64,000 nt of DNA from Monoplex corrugatus (GCA_030674185.1 CM060307.1:47327681-47391680); one strand, 5' to 3'; counted from the stretch's first letter, positions 1-11,488 are shown. The notes: generated by a model from the letters alone, not told the origin. Made by a program: numbers and translations.

Positions 1-234
1 GCAAACCGTTCTTCAGTGCTGAAATGGTTCCTAGACAACAATTACCTGCACAACAAAAAACGGAAGATTTCACCTGGGTGATGACTGAATTCCGTTTGAT
101 CACAAGACCTGTGAAGTCAGTCAGCTCTATGCTTAATTTCTTGCTGTCTAAAATATTTAAGTTTAACTTATCCTTCAGACTAATTCATTTAACGCCGCCG
201 ATGAAATCTTTGTGTGTAGATATTTTTGTTTTTG

Positions 235-507
235 CTAATGTAGACTGTTATTTAATTCTACCCATACTTGATAAATAAAGGGCACCACCAGAATTGCCTT
301 CAGTGGGCTCTTGACAAATTTTATCCTTTTCAGGCCGTTTTTAATCTTTTCACAACATGACGCTACGGCCGAAAGGTCGCTGTGGACACGTAGCGAGAAT
401 GTTCGCAACGCCTGTTCTAAAATTAAATGCGTCGGTACGTCACCATAAATTCCCTCAAAACCTGTCGAAACTACACAAAGAAACTCTACTACATCATACG
501 ATGCCAT
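235..507 (-). CDS. Candidate first coding exon of an unknown protein running off the left edge
   Basis: An open frame of 90 codons begins at an ATG in a good initiation context (ACAACATGGC) at 507. The DNA upstream of it (about 610-665) is richer in CpG than its surroundings, as at many promoters. The translation starts MASYDVVEFLCVV and has an ordinary, non-repetitive composition with an amphipathic middle. A possible splice donor (CAA|GTATGG) lies near 262, which would leave about 82 codons. No domain is recognised. The opposite-strand frame at 357-542 is probably its shadow. It could equally be a chance frame. If real, it is the 5' end of a minus-strand gene next to the terminal-exon gene described below. 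Confidence 0.3.
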   Translation of the reverse strand: MASYDVVEFLCVVSTGFEGIYGDVPTHLILEQALRTFSLRVHSDLSAVASCCEKIKNGLKRIKFVKSPLKAILVVPFIYQVWVELNNSLH

Positions 508-690
508 GTTGTCAGCTTAAAAGGGGCAATTTCATTGTTTAATTTGTGTTGAAAGCAACCAACTCCAACTCTTTGTCTCTTCATGTTACCCACGTCGTTC
601 ATTCTGCTGTGTAAACATGGCTAAACGTTGGCTAAACGGACAACTTTCACGGCCGCCGAAGTAGAAGTAGAAGTGAATATAAGTTGTTAG

Positions 691-805
691 TGTGGCTTTT
701 TCAGTGTATCAAGTGCAGTGGTTGTGGCTTTATCAGTGTATCAAGTGTAGTGGTTGTAGCTTTTTAAGTGTTTCAGGTGTAGTGGTTGTGGCTTGTTCAG
801 TGTAT
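691..805. repeat. 32-bp tandem repeat, about 3.6 copies
   Basis: The unit starts TGTGGCTTTTTCAGTGTATC and recurs at about 691, 723, 755 and 787 with a few substitutions. Confidence 0.8.
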
Positions 806-1512
806 TTGTGCCAAGGTGATTTCAACAAATTTGTTCTTTTCATGAACCTGTATTAATTCATCACATCATCATCATGGCTATGTCTTCATCATCAAATTCA
901 AAGGTTGGTGTATACTTTCCATATTTTTCCTTCCCTTCCACGAGTCTGTGTTTGTTTACATGTTCATGTTAATTTACTTGTTTGTTAACTTGTCTTTTTT
1001 TCATTTTGGGTTTTCTAAATTTCCTAATTATATGCACTTTATCATTTACTTTTTTATTTGCTATTCTGTTATCATATGGATGAAAAAAACATTTGCTTTA
1101 AAAGAAGCTATGTACTTATGTGAAATGACTGAAATAGTATATCCACACTATTTGTATAATGATATTGCCGATTATGTAACTATGTTACACTTTGTTACCA
1201 TTGTGTTCTAAAATGTTGAAATATTCTTTTATGTCCTTTTTCCTGCATTTTTGGCCATCATATGCTGAAAATAATTTTTATGAATCTCCTGTGCCTGTCT
1301 GGGGTTTCTGATTTTGTGGCTTACGTTGACATTTTCAAAAGTACAAAACATTAACTAAATGAATCTTTAAATATATTTTTGCTTCATTAGGGAGATGAAA
1401 GAGTGATCTAAAATGTTGTTCTAACATCAATAAGCTAGCTTTTATGGCCTACTAAGGAAAATTAAATTAAAATGACCAAAATAGGGTGTCCCCAGGGCAT
1501 ATCTGCTTCCTG

Positions 1513-1617
1513 CCTACAGTGTACTCAGGGAATAGTAGCAATAGTGAGGCAGTGTCGTGAAAAGACCTACAGTGTACTCAGGGAATAGTAGCTATAGTGA
1601 GGCAGTGTCCTGAAAAG
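1513..1617. repeat. 53-bp direct duplication
   Basis: Two adjacent copies begin CCTACAGTGTACTCAGGGAA at 1513 and 1566 and differ at only a few positions. This suggests a recent slippage or unequal exchange event. Confidence 0.85.
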
Positions 1618-2601
1618 GTTAAGCTCAAAATTGAACAGATCTGTTGATCTAATTTTGAATCAACTCTTGGTTTGGTTGTCCAGTTAAGAAATCTTGAGGC
1701 TGAATATTTCAGCATTCATTTGGGTTAAAACGAGTCTAATTGTCAGCCTTTTCAGTGACTTAAAAAACTGTTCTGATAGCTCAAAGACATTACCTTGCAA
1801 AACAATAATCTAAAAAAAATGTTAAAATTACACAAAATAATTATTTAAAAAAATGTTAAAATTACACAACTGGATTAAACAAAGTTTATTATTTGTGTGT
1901 CTGCACCAACAAATAGAAGAAAAATGTGCCCCCCCCCCCCCCTTCCCAGATCTAAAAGTTGGGTTGATCGGTTTTATTTCCAAACATCGGAGTCAGATTA
2001 CAAATAGATGAAAAACCATCACTTTTTATCTACCACATCCAGAAATTGGATAAATGACTCAATCTTTGTTTTCACTCAGATGCAGTTTATGCTGCAAACC
2101 TCAGTTCAAACAAAACACAGGAAGATGCGGTTCATTTGAAGGTTGTGATCTGCGGGCTGGAAATTATGGAAAACTGATGATCCAACTCTATACTGGTCAA
2201 ACCCATTCTTCTTTTCAATTCATCATTGTTCCTGCAATGTGCATTCTAAAATTGCTATGTTCACACAGTCAAGCTCTTTTGTACAGGGGCTACATATGCT
2301 AAATTCTTAGAAAAACCAAACAAATCAGGAAACAAAAAGTACTTTAGATTTAAAAACAAAATGAGCAGTCTACAAAAGAGGTCATGATTACATAAAAACA
2401 ACAATCCAGATTCATCAGACCAGTCCACATATCAACTCTAAATAAAGAAAAATTAACGGCTAATAAAATGTGAAGTCCCCAATATCTTGAAACAAAAACA
2501 AACAAACAAACAAAACCAAAAAACAAAAACAAAACAAAAAATACTATAGGTGCAATCATGACAGAACAAAAACAAAAAACAAACATGACATTATGATTAT
2601 T

Positions 2602-2732
2602 ACTGTCATAAATCAAAACCCTTCAACAACCATCACAGACCAAAACCCTTGAACTGTCACACACCAAACTCTTCGACAACTGTCACAAACCAAAACCCTT
2701 TGACAACTGTCACAAAGCAAAGCCTTTCAACA
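2602..2732. repeat. About 27-bp tandem repeat just beyond terminal exon A
   Basis: Five degenerate units follow the pattern CTGTCACAAACCAAAACCCTT-CAACAA. The array ends about 20 bp from the stop codon of the exon at 2752-2984, so it would lie in that exon's 3' untranslated region. Confidence 0.7.
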
Positions 2733-2751
2733 ACTAGGCAAATCAAAAAAT

Positions 2752-2984
2752 TCAGTTATGTATGTTATTTCTTAATTGTTCAAATAGCCTTTGTCTTTTC
2801 GCTTTGTGACGCAACTGATACAGACGCTGCTTTTCGCGGTATCTTTGATATTGTATGGGGTCTTGCTTTATGCGCTGACGATACCGCCGTGAATTGTTTG
2901 TGCTCCTGCAAACGCCGCCTTCAATGCTTGTAGGTAATCCTAGATGACGTGCCCCGCCATGCTTAGAGCGAGTCATGTGAGGTG
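2752..2984 (-). CDS. Alternative terminal exon A with basic R-x-Y-R-Q-R module
   Basis: This exon starts after a strong acceptor (TTTTGTTTCTTGCAG) at 2985 and is read in phase 1, as required by the upstream constant exon ending at 32631. It gives 77 residues and then a stop. A linker of about 33 residues (PHMTRSKHGGARHLG...) precedes the shared basic module, which here begins RRYRQRIKQDP and continues with YREKQRL and KAKRQRL. The module has the same ungapped spacing as in the four other copies at 4.7, 8.3, 10.8 and 11.4 kb. It is rich in Arg, Lys and Gln, probably helical, and plausibly binds nucleic acid, although that is inference. It is the most distal copy from the constant exons. No splice donor precedes the stop. 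Confidence 0.65.
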
Positions 2985-4688
2985 CTGCAAGAAACAAAAC
3001 GGAGCGGTCAGCAATTCCCTCCTCACTGATCAAGTTCCACAGAAAAGTAAAAGATGGTCAAGCTGTACCAAATCTCCCTTTCCTGACTTTGCCACTGTGG
3101 TCTCAAAATTTGACAATATATTCAATTAAGGATGGAATGGCTAAGTGCACAGAGGTCAAGGTATGAGGGCATTGCACTGCACAAACGTCCAGAATGGAGA
3201 CTTTTTAGCACCAAACTAACAAACGTCCAGAATAGAGACTTTTTAGCACCAAAGTAATCATTTACACACCTACAATCCCCCAACCTGGAACATATTCACA
3301 AAACCTGTATCAGAATATTACCTAAGTGTTTACGCTGGGAAACGTGATAGCCAAATGAGGACCTACCAAACTAATTTTATCAACTTTTCAGCTTATGTTT
3401 TTCTGTTTTGGTTGGTTGGTTGGCTGGTTGGATTTTTCCTTTGAGTGCGAGTTGCTTTGTTTCCTTTGTTCAGTTTATTATTCTACTACATGAAACAACA
3501 CAAGTTTTGCTGTTTTCCGCCTAATTTTTGTATTCGTTGTTTGAAATGTGTTGTCTTTACGTTTACGTTTGACAAAGGCCAGTTGGTCAGGAATTCGCAC
3601 CCATCTTGTCTCATTGTATTAAATATGCGTTCTGGTTCTACTTTCATGTTTGCTTAAACGCAAGGGGTCACAGTTGTTTTCGGTTTCAGCTCGGTTTTTT
3701 TTGTTTGTTTGGGGGTTTTTTTGGGGGGGGTTGATTTGTTTCGCTTTGCCTGTCTGCCCTCCACCCCCACCCTCCAACATACATATAGTAAAATTTAGAT
3801 TTTATTAGCTCACTTAGAGGCAGCACCAACAAGAAACTGATTGAGCAAGCACATATGCACACACGCACATACGTGCACACACACACAAATAACCAGCCAA
3901 GATACCCGATAGTTAAACATACTTTCGTGACAAATGTTCCTAATTAAGTAATAATATTTATCATTTTGGTCTGTCTCAAACTTAACAAAACTTAATATGA
4001 GTAGTCCACCATGTAAAAATGCACTAAACTAGTTATTGAATGGCTTGTATGTCCCTTGGACTTTCAAGTGTAGAAAGTTATCCACTCATGCCATGAAAGA
4101 ACTAAACAGCAGCAACTTCAACCAGTTTTCTGCCAACAATGACTCATGTGATCCATCTGACAACTAGAGAAAAAGCTAATCCCTCACAATACACTCAACA
4201 GATAACTGAGCAGTCAGTCAGTCTGAACTCTTCAAAGAACTGAACGAGAGGTTTTCCGTTTGGTTGGTTGGTTGATTTTTGTTTTTCTGTTCACCTACTT
4301 TAATGACTGATGCCTATTCTTCCCAGTAATATTTCTCTAGTGAATTTGTTCAAAAACCAGCACCACTTTGTAAGTTACATCTGATTATGAAGTATTGTTC
4401 AATATGAATACTGTAGTCATCATTATCAATACATCACAAACAAACAAATGGCAGACCATCATATTACACAAATCCTGACAATCTGGCCACTTAATTTCTA
4501 AACAAGTTTATGAACTTCATGTTTTTTTCTGCTAAACCTTTTTTTTTTTTCCCTGCTAACCCATTTCTTCATCACCATGTACATAAATTAAACTAAAGTA
4601 GTAATGATTCAATCGCCTTGAAAGCACTACTGCATCAGTGCATAGTCCAAGATCAAAACAGTGTCTTTTTAAATTCTAGTCCTATGCC
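2985..4688. other. Intron or intergenic DNA between terminal exons A and B
   Basis: No other gene is seen. The stretch contains a two-copy 36-bp duplication at about 3185-3256 (unit CAAACGTCCAGAATGGAGAC...), poly-G/T runs near 3710-3730 and a short CA-rich tract at 3855-3888. It should also hold the 3' untranslated region of exon B. I could not single out a poly(A) signal with confidence. Confidence 0.5.
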
Positions 4689-4849
4689 TCAGTTACCACC
4701 ATTTTTGTTAATCAAATATTCTAATTTTTTGCGGGCCTGATAGCGTTTTGTGTACATCAGTTGCCGTGTAAGGTACTGTCTGTAACGAACAGGGTCTTGC
4801 TTTAGCCGTTCACGGTACAGTCGATGATATGGTATCCTCCTGTTGGATG
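4689..4849 (-). CDS. Alternative terminal exon B with basic module
   Basis: The exon follows an acceptor (GTTTTACTTTCAG) at 4850, is read in phase 1 and stops after 53 residues. It is the shortest of the five paralogues, because its linker is only about seven residues (SNRRIPY). The module then starts HRLYRERLKQDP, with the conserved Tyr six residues after the Pro and KRYQARKKLEYL toward the end. It is the most divergent copy: the usual Y-R-E-R is replaced by Y-L-T-R. Conservation of the acceptor, the phase and the place of the stop argues that it is an exon and not a chance frame. Confidence 0.6.
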
Positions 4850-5269
4850 CTGAAAGTAAAACAAACAAGACTACTTTTAAACTGCTGGACGAAACTGCAG
4901 ATGCCAAAGAAAATGAATGACCAGCATTCAAAGACACATTCTCCCCTAATTTCTCTTGCTAAGTTGTTACAACTATAGTGTTTTACGCACATCAAGTACT
5001 ACACAGTTTGTGATAGTTTCAAAGGTGAAAAAGAAAAGACAAGCATCACCTACTTATGAAATAAATACGATTTTACAAATCTCCTTTATCCCCCCCCCAA
5101 AAATCAAGTTGAATGCAAAGATAAAAAAAAAAAATTCAGGCATGTATGTACAAGCACAAGGCAAGTACTACTAGTACTACACACATACATACACATTTGC
5201 ACAAAGAAGATCAAGGCATATCAGTCTTATCATTCTACAAATACTTCAACAGCACTAACAAATTACAAA

Positions 5270-5870
5270 CACTGCAACAAACTTCCTTTTATGACACTCT
5301 AGCTCAAAGAGTGGCCATACTGTCATGAAAATAACCCAGTCTTAACACTGTAACCATCTTCATTTCATAACGCTCTAGCTCAAAGGCGGCCATACTATCG
5401 TGAAAATAACCCAGTGTTAACACTGTAACCATCTTCATCTTATGACACTCTGGCTCAGAGGCGGCCATATATCATGAAAGTAACCCAGTGTTAACACTAT
5501 AACGATCTTCCTTTTATGACATTCTGGCTTGCTTACAAAGGTGAATGTATTATGAAAATAATCCATTCTCAACACTGTAAAACTTCATTTTGTGACACTC
5601 TGGCTCGAAGATGTGGCTGTGCTATCATGAAAATAACCCATTATTAACACTTTAACAAACTTCCTTTTATGACATGCTGGCTCAAAGAGGTGTCTGTACT
5701 ATCATGAAAATAACCCATTATCAACACTTTAACAAACTTCCTATTATGACACGCTGGCTCAAAGAGGTGGCTGTACTTTCGTGACAATAACCCAGTCTGA
5801 CCAAACACTATTTTCCTTTCATGACACTCTGGCTAAAAGAGATGACTGTACTATCATGAAAATATGCAAG
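5270..5870. repeat. Diverged minisatellite, about eight copies of a 76-bp unit
   Basis: The landmark TATGACACTCTGGCTCAAAG recurs with changes near 5290, 5366, 5440, 5515, 5591, 5668, 5745 and 5820, each followed by ATCATGAAAATAACCCA and a run like TTAACACTGTAAC. Copies differ by substitutions and small indels, so the array is not recent. Confidence 0.85.
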
Positions 5871-6689
5871 TTTTACTATTGTCAAAACAAACCAGTCTTA
5901 GCGAAACTAATACAACTGTTGTGACTTGGTGAATACTTTTTACGGGACTTTCAAAAGCATGCCAGAGATGAGAATTCCAATCTGACTTAAAATTTTTCGA
6001 TTACCACGAGAAAGCATATACAACTTGAAACCTGATAAATTCACCCAAAACTTAAATGATAAAGCAAGTTTCCTATTTCAATTAAGACATGTATGCAAGT
6101 TCTTGAAATAACATAACCCACCATTTCCATTTCAAACGAAGAGACTGAAAGTTAACTAAAAAGTACAACAATTCTGGCATCAGATTGAAAAACAGGAAAC
6201 AAATAATAAATACCCATTTCCTTCGGCTTAAAAATGAGGGATTACAGCCAATGTTTCTGTTGTCATTGTTCATTTGTGTTTGTTGGGTCCGCCATCCCAC
6301 TTTTTTTTTTTAAAGATGATTTGACAAGGGCCTTAAAGCCCCAATGGGAGTATATAAACAGACTTTATTTGCAACTGTTTCTCATCTGCAACCATTTTCA
6401 GAATGCATCCAACACCTCAGCATTATTTTCTCAAGTAACTGAAGACAGAATCCTGCTTCAGATTTGGTAGCACTGTAGCTATCTTTACTTTCTAACACAT
6501 TTCCTACTATAAAACTGCATTACTACAATACAAGATTTCCAATCAAATCAAATTTCAAAGGTTCAAGTTCATATCACTTGTAGGCGAGCCCAGCCGTTTA
6601 CTACAGTCATATGTAACTAGACTTGATACCATGTTCAAAACAACTCCAAATTTCATAATAATATATATATAAAAAGAGATTTTTTAAAG

Positions 6690-6870
6690 GACAACAGTTA
6701 AAAACCAAGCTCACAATTATCCTTTTATAACGTAAAATGCATTGGTTTCATTAAAAACTTTCAAATACATATCAGATAAGATGAAAACTATTCATCTCTC
6801 CAAAAACTTTCAATTGCATCTGATGCAAAACCTCTGTAAAGCTTCTTCAAGATTTCAATCATCGAAGTGG
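6690..6870. repeat. Dispersed repeat R2, copy 1
   Basis: This segment resembles 16248-16410 in the same orientation. Both begin around TTAAAAACCAAGCTCA and later share AAGATGAAA-CTATT-ATCTCT. The identity is patchy, and the family is not recognised. Confidence 0.45.
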
Positions 6871-7223
6871 ATCTATTTCTGTGACACAGACAGACAGACA
6901 GACGGACGGACAGACAGAATGTGTGTGTATGTGTGCGTGCCTGCATGATGGTAAAAATATCTCCGCTCATTCATTTACCCTAATCAGATTAGTTGTCGGG
7001 CCTTTAAACAAGGCCTGCAAATTGTAAGCTCAAAGCTTGTCAAATATTTTGAGAATAAATCCAATACATTACTTCCAATTTTGCTTTGGTAATGATACTA
7101 AAAACACAACACAAAAAAACGTTTAACTCAGCCACAAATACAATGGAGTCTAGTATGCCATTCTTGATAAGCACTCTATCCAACTTAAAAAGCTCCAGTT
7201 TTCAAAATGATATTTTTATTCCG

Positions 7224-8172
7224 AATCATCATCATCATTATCAGGTGCCCTGCCACACGGCATTGGCAATCATGGACTTCCATCTGTCACTATCTCTTGT
7301 TGCCCCAAGCATCTCCTCCACCCTCCTTGTCTTCAGCCACTCCGAAAGTCCGTCTAGCATTTTCTCCCTGGGTCTACCCGGTGCTCTTTCCCTCCAGCTT
7401 TCCTGTTGTGACCAGATGCTCCAAATCCCCCTTCCTCATAAAATGGCCTATAAATGTTGCCTGTCTTTTCCTAATCTTCCTTATGAGTGATCTACTTGTG
7501 TCTGCCTCCATCAAGACTGTCTAGTTTGTTTTCTTTGCTGTCCATGGAACTCTCAACATTCTTCTTAGAAACCACATCTCGGCTGCCTCAATCTTGTTTT
7601 GGCTTTACTTGTTGACTGTCCACGCCTCACATCCGTACAACAGTATTGGTTCTATATAACATTCAAGAACTCTCTTCCTGATGTTAATTGATAGGCATTT
7701 GTTGGTAAGAATGCTTATCTTCTTGAATGCTGTTTTGGCCTGGCCGATTCTGCTGGCTATTTCCGATGTGCATCTGCCGTCTGATGAAATGATCGTTCTC
7801 AGGTATTTGAACTTATTAACCTGTGTCAAGGTTGTGCCATTTGCTGTTATTTTGCATGAGGGGATTTCATGTTTTTTACTGATCACCATGACTTCAGTCT
7901 TCCTGCTGTTTAGTTCCAACCCCTTACCTTTGCTTTCCATTTCTAGTATATTCACAAGGTTTTGTAGGTCCCTTTCATTTTCTGCAATTAGCACGGTGTC
8001 ATCTGCGTATCGAATGTTATCATTTTCCTCCAACCTTTAATCCAGGGTCTTCTTCTAGAATTCTCATGATGTTTTCGCTGTAAAGTGAAAACAGATCTGG
8101 TGACAAAACACAACCCTGACTCCTCTTTTGATGTTTTGGAAAGAGCTTATTTGTTTTCTATTCTCATTGCAG
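7224..8172 (-). mobile_element. 5'-truncated RTE-like LINE fragment, reverse transcriptase C-terminal part
   Basis: The open frame 7605-8033 carries the reverse-transcriptase catalytic box Y-A-D-D-T followed by the usual downstream region (LNSRKTEVMVI, then YLRTIISSDGR and CYIEPILLYGCEAW). The remainder, toward 7240, corresponds to the end of the same protein in disrupted frames. The 3' end is an (ATG)n tail seen on the plus strand as ATC repeats at 7224-7239, a feature of RTE-clade elements. It is closely similar to the copy at 12610-14411. Its 5' truncation point lies about 12 bp past the stop codon of terminal exon C, so it probably became part of that exon's 3' region. It cannot be active. 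Confidence 0.85.
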
Positions 8173-8184
8173 CTTATTCAGATA

Positions 8185-8435
8185 CTAAGAAATATCATCA
8201 AGTCTTCTTTTTAACATATGCAACAATTGTTTCTTTTCTTTGTATCTTCTACAATGCAATCGTTCTCTTTCTCTGTATTGTTGGAAAAGTGATGGATCAT
8301 TTTTAATTCGTTGTCGAGATCGACGCTTAGCAAGACGATTTCTTTCCTTCTGAACACTGGTTTCTGAGGAAAGAGTCCAAGTACTGCCAGAGCCTCCCCA
8401 TCCAAAACTGTCCATTGCCGGAGACTGGGTGGCAA
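8185..8435 (-). CDS. Alternative terminal exon C with basic module
   Basis: The exon follows an acceptor (GGTTTTGTTTCCAG) at 8436, is read in phase 1 and ends with TAG after 83 residues. The linker is about 37 residues, Ser/Thr/Gly rich, with FGWGGSGSTW. The module begins AKRRSRQRIKNDP and continues QQYRERERLHCRRYKEKKQL, followed by a short tail (KRRLDDIS) and the stop. It is the only copy with Ser in place of the first Tyr. A LINE copy starts just downstream of the stop. The overlapping frame 8211-8468 is a shadow. Confidence 0.65.
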
Positions 8436-8669
8436 CTGGAAACAAAACCGGACCAGAACTTTAACCACCTTCCTATGAAGTGTTCAGATATTGGAAAGCA
8501 TACTCAAATCACAACATTCCAATATCAAACACAGCATGTGAAATCTTGCTAAACTTTGCAGCCAGCCAGCTATAGCCAAGGCTACAAACAGCTGGCTATG
8601 GTAAGAATTATGACAACTGAGATTTTCCCGTATTTCAAGTCTTCAACATATATGTTCTGTTTCCTAAAG

Positions 8670-8870
8670 TTTCTGTTACGGTTATTTTTGTTTTAAATCC
8701 AGCCAACTGCATACAGCCATATCAGGGCTATAACCCGTTTCAAAACATACACAATACTTCAACAGTAAGAAAGATACAAAAAATACTCAATCAATGCATT
8801 TGTGCAAACCATGTAAGGATATGCCCCATTCAGTCCAATTTATCAGAGACAGGAAGATAAAGAGACAGAG
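8670..8870 (+). repeat. Dispersed repeat R1, left part
   Basis: It aligns with 34990-35140 in the same orientation. Both contain CTGCAT(A)AGCCA-ATCAGGGCTATAAC and later CCAATTTATC. Together with 9950-10335 it seems to be one R1 copy split by about 1.1 kb of DNA that carries the GT array. Confidence 0.6.
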
Positions 8871-9056
8871 ACAGAAACAGAACACCTACATGCATCATGC
8901 AGTCAAAGAAAAAGTGTTCGGTGATGGCAATCTATTCACATGTTGTTTTGATGGGGACAAGGACGAAAGACGAGTGTCTTGATCATCTTATTTAAATTTC
9001 AATCTCAACCAGGTCAGAATCCACTCACAACAGATAAAACATTACATATATATACG

Positions 9057-9200
<144 letters not shown>

Positions 9201-9949
9201 CACTTTAATTTTAGAAGATACTCAACAACAGCACTGACTGTTTATTTCTATATTTCAGCCCTTGGCCTTCCTCAGGGTAAAATGACAATAAAATAGTATA
9301 ATCTCATCTACATTGGATAATTCATCTCACTTCCTTTAAAATATGGCATAAAACCACGTGGGGCATGAATGCACACACAAATCCATAGTCGCCCATATAC
9401 ACACACCCACACCTACACACATATACATGTACAGAAACACACATATACATGTACAGAAACACACACACACCCACGCGCGCGCCCACGCACACACGCACGC
9501 ATACCTGCACACACACTCATACCCACACACACACATTGCTCACGCACAGGCCCCTGAACAATGATATCAATACACGTGAATTTGCTCGAGTAATAAAAAA
9601 AACTCTACATAAAATAAATAAAATAGTATAATATACTAAAAACAATCGAATTAAGACCCAATTACACAATATATATACCCTTTTCGATGGTGGTAAAATG
9701 GTGGTAAAAACAAATGTGCTGGTGGTAAACACAATCAGCTAACAGTTTTGATGTTATGAATAGTTTATAATCACATAACGTTAACGATCGAAAGTAAAAA
9801 CGATTGTCAAAGTTGGTTGATCAAAAGTAAACAGGTCAACCAGATGGCCCTTTTGGCACAGACTGTTCTTTATAAAGTCCTACAAGCTAGGTATCGAACT
9901 ACTCCCATAACTGAAATATTTTATCCCTTCGACAAAGAAGAGTACTGAC

Positions 9950-10335
9950 ATCTGCCTGAATACAAAGTTAAGCATACCTAACAACACCAAATCATATACA
10001 AAAACGGGCATAAACTACTCAAAACTGCTTCCGTGCATCTCACCTCCCAAAAGTCAAAAATGCACTTAATACATATACCCAATTATCAATCCTAAGAGAC
10101 AGTACATAAGACTTTATCGAACACATACAGGTGAATGCACAAGGAAGACAGAAAATCATAGGAAGAAATGACAGAAAGCAAAGGAACAAGGCAGAAACAA
10201 AGAGAGTGACAGAAAAGAGGAAATTTCTAGCACAGAATGTCCAGACGGTGGGGATACAATTTGTACTGAAAGAGCCCCCAGTATCCCAACAGGGGGTCAA
10301 ATGAGCTACAGTGAAGGTTAAAATAATGTCAATCA
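9950..10335 (+). repeat. Dispersed repeat R1, right part
   Basis: It aligns closely with 35160-35535. Both share AAAAATGCACTTAATACATA, then CTTTAT-GAACACATACAGGTG and the end AGCATCCC/AGTATCCC. Open frames on the minus strand in both copies differ and are not conserved, so the repeat is non-coding. The family is not recognised. Confidence 0.75.
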
Positions 10336-10378
10336 AAAAGTAGTAAGCAATAATCACAGTGAAAGTAAGACCTACAGC

Positions 10379-10439
<61 letters not shown>

Positions 10440-10441
10440 CA
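10379..10441. repeat. (CA)n microsatellite
   Basis: About 60 bp of CA dinucleotides with one dropped base. Confidence 0.97.
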
Positions 10442-10665
10442 TCTTGCAAGTAACATCAAATAGCAATCACTGAAACCAGTGATGGAAAGTTTCAAGGAAA
10501 GAACTTTTTCTAACTAGTCTAATTGTTTTCTGACTAGTCTAAATTCGAACTGCGCATTGTATTGTATGTCTCTTCACTCAAAATTGAGGCAACTTTTTCC
10601 GACTACTCTAATTCAAACTGTTCATCGTATTGCATGTCTTTTCACTCAAAAATTGAGCCAATGGG

Positions 10666-10892
10666 TCAATCCTTGTATATTTTTTTCAGCTGAAGCAGCA
10701 TCCTTTGTTTTGCCTTGTATTTTCTGTTGGACAATCGCTGCCTTTCCCTGTACAATCGAAGCCATTCAGGATTCTCTTTAACTCTTTGACGATATTGACG
10801 CTTATACTGCCGAGTCTTTTCTCTCTGGTCACCATATCCAGTAACACCATATCGCTTTCTGAATCCTCGACGGTCCCTTCCCAAGGTGCTCT
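10666..10892 (-). CDS. Alternative terminal exon D with basic module
   Basis: The exon follows an acceptor (CACTTTGTTTTCAG) at 10893, is read in phase 1 and stops after 75 residues. A linker of about 25 residues (STLGRDRRGFRKRYG...) leads into the module, which starts QYKRQYRQRVKENP, continues LYRERQRLSNRKYKAKQRM and ends LQLKKIYKD before the stop. This is the copy closest to the consensus of all five. Only about 370 bp separate it from exon E, so E and D may be the most recent duplication or simply the most compact pair. Any poly(A) site of exon E must lie between them. Confidence 0.65.
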
Positions 10893-11264
10893 CTGAAAAC
10901 AAAGTGGACTGTAATGTATTCCTCATCTCTCTTTAAAAAATCAAGTGGGGCTTTTGCTTTCCTCTGGTTGGCCATTCTATGTATTATCTGAATGCAATCA
11001 TGATCGTGAAAAGCAAAACTGATCTCATGTCTGAACACTCAGTTAAGCTCTATTTTACCTGTACCTTTTTTGGTTTCATTTTGTTTTTGTTGTTTTTGTT
11101 CTTTTCCATCACAGAGTGCTGCCTTCTAAATTCTGCTTGACAGTCCTTATCACTCACTGCATACTAAATACCAGCACACATCAATACAAAGGTACTGGGA
11201 AAGGTGTATAACTTGCATAATTTACTTGTTTTTTGTTGTTGTTGTTTTTGCTTTTTAAGATGTT
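10893..11264. other. Short spacer between terminal exons E and D
   Basis: About 370 bp of AT-rich sequence with poly-T and TTTTTG runs near 11070-11100 and 11230-11250. No gene is seen. It would contain the 3' untranslated region of exon E and the acceptor tract of exon D. Confidence 0.5.
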
Positions 11265-11488
11265 TCAGCACAAACTGTTAAAGCCTTGCACACAGCGCAG
11301 CAATTTCTGTTTTTCATAATAATTTTTATTCTCTATGCGCTTCCTTTCCCTGTATCGTCGAAGGAGATCAGGATTGCTTCGGATTCTTTGTCGATACTGT
11401 CGATTGTACAGACGCATCTTTTCTTTTTTATCAGTATCACCCATCCCAGGAACACCAAGGAAGTTACTGTCCACTGCCAGGGAAAGCC
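11265..11488 (-). CDS. Alternative terminal exon E with basic module (closest to the constant exons)
   Basis: The exon follows an acceptor (GGCTTTTTCTTTCCAG) at 11489, is read in phase 1 and stops after 74 residues. The linker (LSLAVDSNFLGVPGMGDTD) is followed by the module, which starts LYNRQYRQRIRSNP, continues RYRERKRIENKNYYEKQKL and ends GFNSLC. The module spacing matches the other four copies without gaps. As the first terminal exon after the constant region it would be the default choice if splicing is first-come. It lies about 21 kb from the constant exon at 32631. Confidence 0.65.

Larger units (their letters stand above)
508..2601. other. Intergenic DNA with short tandem duplications
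   Basis: No supported gene is visible. The stretch holds a CpG-richer patch at about 610-665, two short tandem repeats listed separately, a poly-C run at about 1929-1942 and AT-rich unique DNA. If the gene at 2752-35737 is real, the part just below 2752 is the 3' untranslated region of its most distal terminal exon. Confidence 0.5.
4850..7223. other. Intronic or intergenic DNA between terminal exons B and C
   Basis: No further gene is supported. It holds a 76-bp minisatellite (listed separately), a dispersed repeat at about 6690-6870, a degenerate GACAGACA/GGAC run near 6888-6920 and AT-rich unique sequence. Confidence 0.5.

Noticed and set aside
1..78. Frame open from the left edge (ANRSSVLKWFLDNN...)
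   Set aside because: Only 25 residues before a stop, with no clear motif. It is too short to support, although it might be the end of an element outside the window.
870..915. Plus-strand ATGGCTATGTCTTCATC frame ending AAAG|GTTGGT
   Set aside because: The donor is weak, the frame is very short and Ser-rich, and no following exon is seen.
5270..5870. CRISPR-like array
   Set aside because: The repeats are directly adjacent and diverged with no unique spacers, and the genome is eukaryotic. It is a minisatellite.
10040..10495. 151-codon minus-strand frame with hydrophobic runs
   Set aside because: It lies in dispersed repeat R1 and a CA array. The homologous segment at 35313-35555 does not keep the frame.
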